From NCBI GenBank assembly GCA_030704615.1, contig CM060732.1:66319053-66383052 (forward strand): a DNA stretch of 64,000 bases, given 5' to 3'. Of the stretch, positions 56,354 through 64,000 are shown one piece after another. Source of the stretch: Takakia lepidozioides (taxonomy: Eukaryota; Streptophyta; Takakiopsida; Takakiales; Takakiaceae). A model generated the notes under the pieces. It worked only from the letters and a program-made list of their open reading frames with translations, was not told the DNA's origin and made no database searches. The position numbers and the translations under genes were made by a program. Position 1 is the first letter of the stretch. Each line of letters starts with the position of its first letter.

Positions 56354-59187
56354 TTAGGTTCTAATGCCATAGTCTACTGCTCTGTGTAACACATGCTCCG
56401 GTATCCATTTACCAGTGATCCATTGTGCTCCCTGCTCATTCAAGCGAGCTAGCCCTTCTCTCACCCAAGGAGGGTTCATTGCACTCTCAATCCAAAGACC
56501 CTCCTTTGTGCGTTTGTGTCGGAAGTCTGGTGCATTTGGACCTCTCTGTAAGACCACAAGTGGGTTGCTGAGCGGCCATATCTTTTTCTACAGCCTGGAC
56601 AACACTTCAACCACCAGATCTTTCATATACCACGGAGCAACCTACTTTCATGGAAGAACAACCTACTGACAGTTTGAAACCGGAGTACATAAAACCTCAT
56701 CCTGCCAGCTTCAGTCACACTTGACACTCATTCACATCCAAGATGGTGCTAGCCTCACCTTGTCAAATCTGTTGTCCCACCACTGTCCAGGATCTGTGAA
56801 GAACCCCTTCCAGAGTGCTGCTCTGATTGTTGCAAGACCTGTGTCCAACAAATGCCAGAAAATGAGAAGTTTGGCAGCTTACAGTGGCATAGTCCCTATC
56901 AAGGAGTTCTACTGTAGCTTTGGATAGCGTTTCTTTCAACTTACTCTGGGCCCATCCTGACTCTCTTGCACAAAATAAACACAAACATGCACAAAACTAC
57001 TGATGTTGCAAAAGACACTGAAAGAGAGTATGGAGGTCAAGAACACCCTTCAAGCCATACTCACGTGGGTCAAACTCTTGTTCGTTCTCAGACCGAGCTT
57101 GACCAGACTCTATCCTTTTACCATCATCTGGCATCCCACCAGAATCTTGCTGTAGTTCACCATGTAGAACTGACTCTAGCTTTGCTTTCACCCACGGAGG
57201 ATTGGAGGACCTCTCAATCCAAAGGCCCTCCTTAGTGTGCTTATGTCTGAAGTCTGGTGATCTTGGGTCTTTCTGCATAAAAACCGCGAGTGGGGCAGCT
57301 GAGCAGCCATAGATTCAACCACACCCTCCCTAGACTAGTCCACTACCACCAAAGCTCCAAGAATTTGCAGATAATAATGGCAGCATAGTCTTCTGCCCTG
57401 CTAACAAGAAACCACAACCTCCTGCAACAAAATGGGAAGATCCACTTCTCATGTTCTTTAGCACCAGATAGCTTTGAATAGTCTCAGCAATAGGAGACAG
57501 ATTTCACTCCAGAAAACCTAAATATCCCATTCTTGCACGTGCTATATGAGGATAGCCTCACCTTATCAAATCTGTTGTCCCACCACTGTGTAGGATCTGA
57601 GAAGAACATCTGCCAGAGACGTTCTATGCTCATTGCTTGACCTGTTTACATGAGCACGAGAATATGAGGACTTTAAGTGAGGATTGGTACTGTAGCTTTA
57701 GGTCATCTCCTCTCCCACGGGAGAAACACAAAACAACACAAAAAAAATATCACAAATTACAGATTTTGCATAAGAGACTTGCGATGGCCATGGTCACACT
57801 TAGAACCATCCTGCTTAGGATTCATACTCACGTTCCTCCAAAGCCCGTGGTTGTCCAGAGTATGTCCTTCCACCATCATGAGCCATCTTGCCAGACTCTG
57901 GACGTGCTTGACCTTGAATAATAGCACTTAGCCTTGCTTTCACCCAAGCAGGATTTGAAGAACTTTCAATCCAAAGACCCTCATATGTGCGCTTATGAAT
58001 GAAGTCCGGTGCTATTGGATTTTTCTGTGAGAACCATCAGAAGGGCAGCTGAGCGGCCATCGCTTTTGTAGCCCAGGGTGAAACTAACAAGCTCCAAGTG
58101 TTTTTCAAATAACAGTGAGCAAGCTACTCTTCTCCCTTCTACCAAGTAGAACAACCTATTGACAGCAGCCGCAAGACACGATTGACCTTTCTTTCACTTC
58201 AAAGAGAAAATTTGTCATTAACCTAGGAAACTGAAGCCTCAAGTCAGTCCACAAAACATGATAATGCCAGTTGCAGTCAAAAGCCCAATCATAAACTCTT
58301 TCGCATCCTAATGCAGATAGCCCCACCCTCTGAGGCCTGTTGTCAAACCAATGTGAAGGATTTGAGAAGAAATCCTGCCACAGCCGATCTATGCTCATGG
58401 CTTGACCTGCATGCAAAAACTGCTTTAACATGAGAATTTGCCAGCTTCCACTTGCCAGCATCTCTATTGAGAAGTGACCCTATTAGAAACTGACAATATC
58501 TCTCCAAACTACTCTCGCCTCTTTCTTCGCCTCAGGGACACACAAGAAGCATACACATACCAACAATTTCAGGTGGTGCAGAAGGTACTGAAGGAGATTG
58601 TGGTGGCCAAGGCCACCCTTCAGGCGAGTCGGACAGTGGGTCATACTTGAAAACAGGCACAACCTGTATTTGACCAGATTTTGTACTTTGACCATAATTT
58701 GCCATCGCACCAGGCTTTGGACGTGCTGGACCTTGATTCATGGCACTTGATTCTGCTTTCACCCAAGGAGGGCTCGACCAACTCTCAACCCAAAGGACCT
58801 CCTCTGTGCAATTATGTCTGAACTCTGGTGATCTTGGACATTTCTGTGAAATTGAAGGGAATGCGGCTGAGCAGCTTTAACCAGAGCCCTGCATACATTA
58901 GAGCAACTATGCAGCGCACCAAGGGTCCACAAGCATTGCTACAAACAACAGACCACAAACAAAGGTGACAGACAAAGATCTTACATGCCAATACACCTGA
59001 AACATCCAGTCTCCAAAACAGATCACCAGACAAACTTAATTTAAATAAGGAGCATGTCCTTTAAATTTAGGAACTAACAATCAGTGGAATGCCAGAGAAA
59101 GCCTCACCTTTTGAGACCTGTTGTCCCACTGGTGCGAAGAATCTGAAATGAACTCCTGCCCGAGACGCTCTGTCCTCAATACTCGGG
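56354..59187 (-). CDS. OSB: OSB-like organellar ssDNA-binding protein, four PDF motifs (5' end not found)
   Basis: Alternating exons each hold half of a PDF motif. First halves: 59187-59109 (QEFISDSSHQWDNRSQK), about 58408-58330 (LWQDFFSNPSHWFDNR), about 57640-57565 (LWQMFFSDPTQWWDNRFDK) and about 56850-56755 (LWKGFFTDPGQWWDNRFDK). Second halves: 58843 on (CPRSPEFRHNCTEEVLWVES), 58024 on (NPIAPDFIHKRTYEGLWIES), 57272 on (DPRSPDFRHKHTKEGLWIER) and 56545-56354 (GPNAPDFRHKRTKEGLWIES), each then PPWVK or similar. Every intron cuts at WDNR..K. Arabidopsis OSB proteins have an OB-fold then one to three PDF motifs and act on mitochondrial or plastid DNA. The OB-fold is not visible here; it should lie upstream of 59187. 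Four motifs is above the usual number. Confidence 0.75.
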
Positions 59188-59189
59188 CT

Positions 59190-60400
59190 GCAGGAATACC
59201 ACTAAAACATATCGCTTTAGCAGCTCCTAATTGCCAAAGTCTACATGAGGCATCCTAGAATAGGAATCTCTCTCTCACACACACACCCACACTAAGCCGA
59301 CTCCTCCCATATGCGTACTCGTCCCATCTGTCTCTGGCTAGAAAGATATAGCAGCAGTCTGCAAGCAACCTCATATTCTGGTAAGCGTACTTTAAAACAG
59401 ACTCAATTCCCTACTACAGGATGTCGTTAGCTGTGCGCAGGGCTATGGCAAGTTGGAGTAGAGTCACATATACACAGGTGGGTTGAAACCGGTAACCACC
59501 TTCGGTGTAGTTGGTATCCCACGGTGACTGTGCCCTCAAAGGTGCGCCATAGCCAACATTCACAAGAAACGGCCAAAATCCCAGTTCACTCACTCCCTCA
59601 GAAATGCTGGATCTGACATTCTGGTTTCTATCCTGATGTCTATACCAGCCCTAACATCCAAACCAGTTCCAACTGACCCACTTGTCACTCGCGTAGCACA
59701 GGCGCGTTTTCGGGCTGGGTGTCCAAAACCCCAACATGCATCAGGCAGGTTTAATCTTCCGACGGCACTCTGCCAAAGAGCAGGGTATCACAGAAGCTAT
59801 GGCTGTAAGAAAGCTAGGCACATGGGCAGCTCTACCTCTCTCTCGAAGTGAGCAAAGAATCATTTATATATGCAAGATTTCAGATATTCCAGGAGATACT
59901 GAAGGAGCTTATCGAAAGAGGACCATGGAACGGATTGCACTCACGTTCCTCTACAGCCCTTGTATCACCATATAGTGGAGTTCTTCGAGCACAATGCATG
60001 TAGCTTCTGCTTGGATGGGTCAAGGACAGTGTGGAGCCGGGATGACGCACGCAGCTAAAAGACCCAAAACAACACGCCAAGAGTTGCATGTCTGTACCGT
60101 GCTTCGGCTTCCTCGGAAGTTGGGGACGCGTCACGGCCACCAATTCCATGCCTCTCGGGCCCCGCATTGCCCATGTCCGCTTCACAGCTTGCCCACATAA
60201 TCTACTGCACGATGTCATTCCTCCCGCCCTCTCAGCACAAAGAGAAGACAGGGCTTTGGGTATGGCCTCTCCCTGCGCCCGCATGAACGCTCCCGAGCAC
60301 GCTGCCATCGCAGCGTCGAGAGAGACCATCGCAGCATCGCAAAAGCCCTGCAGCTATCTCAAAACCACTGTAGCGCATGATGGCGTGCGGATGAACACAC
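59190..60400 (-). other. possible N-terminal exon of the OSB-like gene
   Basis: A 149-codon minus frame (60329-59880) starts MVSLDAAMAACSGAFMRAQG with Ala and Arg and few acids, as in organelle-targeting peptides. I found no OB-fold in it or nearby. Its link to the PDF exons is only by position and strand. Confidence 0.25.
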
Positions 60401-60712
60401 TTTCCCGTCAATTCCTCCACAAGCCACATGGATGAGCATCATGGTTATTCGTTCGCTCACGGCTGTATTCATCTGCTCTGCTGATCAGATATGTGTTTCT
60501 TGGTGTTGGCGGTGCAACTGGCGAGTACCTGTGGATTTGTAACTCACAAACAGACCAGGACCCCACAGACCATCCGCAGACCTAATTATGGGAGAGAGAG
60601 GGATTGAGTGAACCGTGATTACGGATAGAGGGACTTTTTGCTGGCCCGAGGACCTACTAGATTTGTAGATCATAAGCACAGGACCCCAAGGAATTATCAG
60701 ACCTAAGTACGA

Positions 60713-60748
60713 GAGAGAGAGAGAGAGAGAGAGTGTGTGTGTGTGTTG
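60713..60748. repeat. (GA)n then (GT)n microsatellite
   Basis: GAGAGA for about 20 bases, then GTGTGTGTGTG. A shorter GA run lies at 60884-60898, just before the YY1-like start codon. Confidence 0.95.
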
Positions 60749-60929
60749 TGTGTGATGAACCCATCGGAGCATGATTGCGGTAGCCCTGTAAAGGGTGGAG
60801 GGAATACAGTCGCAAACTGGTGCAGAATCTCGGAAATTCATAGCCTTGGGATTTCAGGAAGTGCAAGGGGGCGGGAGTGAGTGAGAGAGAGAGAGAGTTG
60901 TGGGGAAGGCTGTGAGGGAGAGCAATGGG

Positions 60930-64000
<3,071 letters not shown>

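Overview
This window looks like nuclear DNA of a land plant. Coding exons carry consensus GT-AG introns, and there are fragments of PLS-class pentatricopeptide repeat (PPR) genes, a plant A-type cytochrome P450, a plant YY1-type zinc-finger gene and an organellar ssDNA-binding (OSB-type) gene with PDF motifs. A T4-type lysozyme-like gene with introns, many decayed PPR copies and a heavy load of transposons point to a seed-free plant (fern, lycophyte or bryophyte). That placement is an inference. I saw no tRNA, rRNA or CRISPR.

Layout. 1-11.1 kb is repeat-rich: decayed PPR pieces, a 331-bp hAT MITE with a perfect 8-bp target duplication, a tRNA-derived SINE, a 52-bp tandem array and a degenerate Copia element (about 5.13-10.79 kb). 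The Copia element has an internally inverted block and a TTAA-flanked inverted-repeat insertion. 11.6-16.7 kb and 36.85-42.44 kb are two direct copies of one segmental duplication, each with a PPR 3' end, a Rossmann-fold gene and a P450 gene. The first P450 is intact (529 aa over three exons). The second is a pseudogene.

17-22 kb holds a second SINE, AT-rich DNA and a degenerate satellite-like array. 22,475-29,516 is a 7.0-kb CACTA transposon with matching termini and a TCC target duplication. It carries PPR-derived sequence and interrupts an unidentified intron-containing gene whose reading frame continues on both sides. 30.9-36.6 kb holds the end of a second CACTA-like element, a decayed SWIM zinc-finger gene and a Ty3/gypsy protease scrap. 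42.4-46.4 kb is repeats, including another SINE copy and more of the PPR-associated repeat.

The right third (47.7-64 kb) is the gene-dense part. 47,719-51,512 (+) splices, with matching phases, into one 891-aa protein: a helical N-terminus, a complete kinase and a second kinase lacking catalytic residues. That is a kinase-pseudokinase tandem kinase. 55,092-53,852 (-) encodes a secreted T4-lysozyme-like protein with two of three catalytic positions replaced. 59,187-56,354 (-) is an OSB-like gene with four PDF motifs. 60,930 to the window end (+) is a YY1-type gene with five C2H2 fingers, continuing past the edge.

The best candidates for something undescribed are the tandem kinase, the PPR-carrying CACTA element with its repeat family, and the altered lysozyme. 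Exon boundaries are read by eye from consensus splice sites and phase, with no transcript support.
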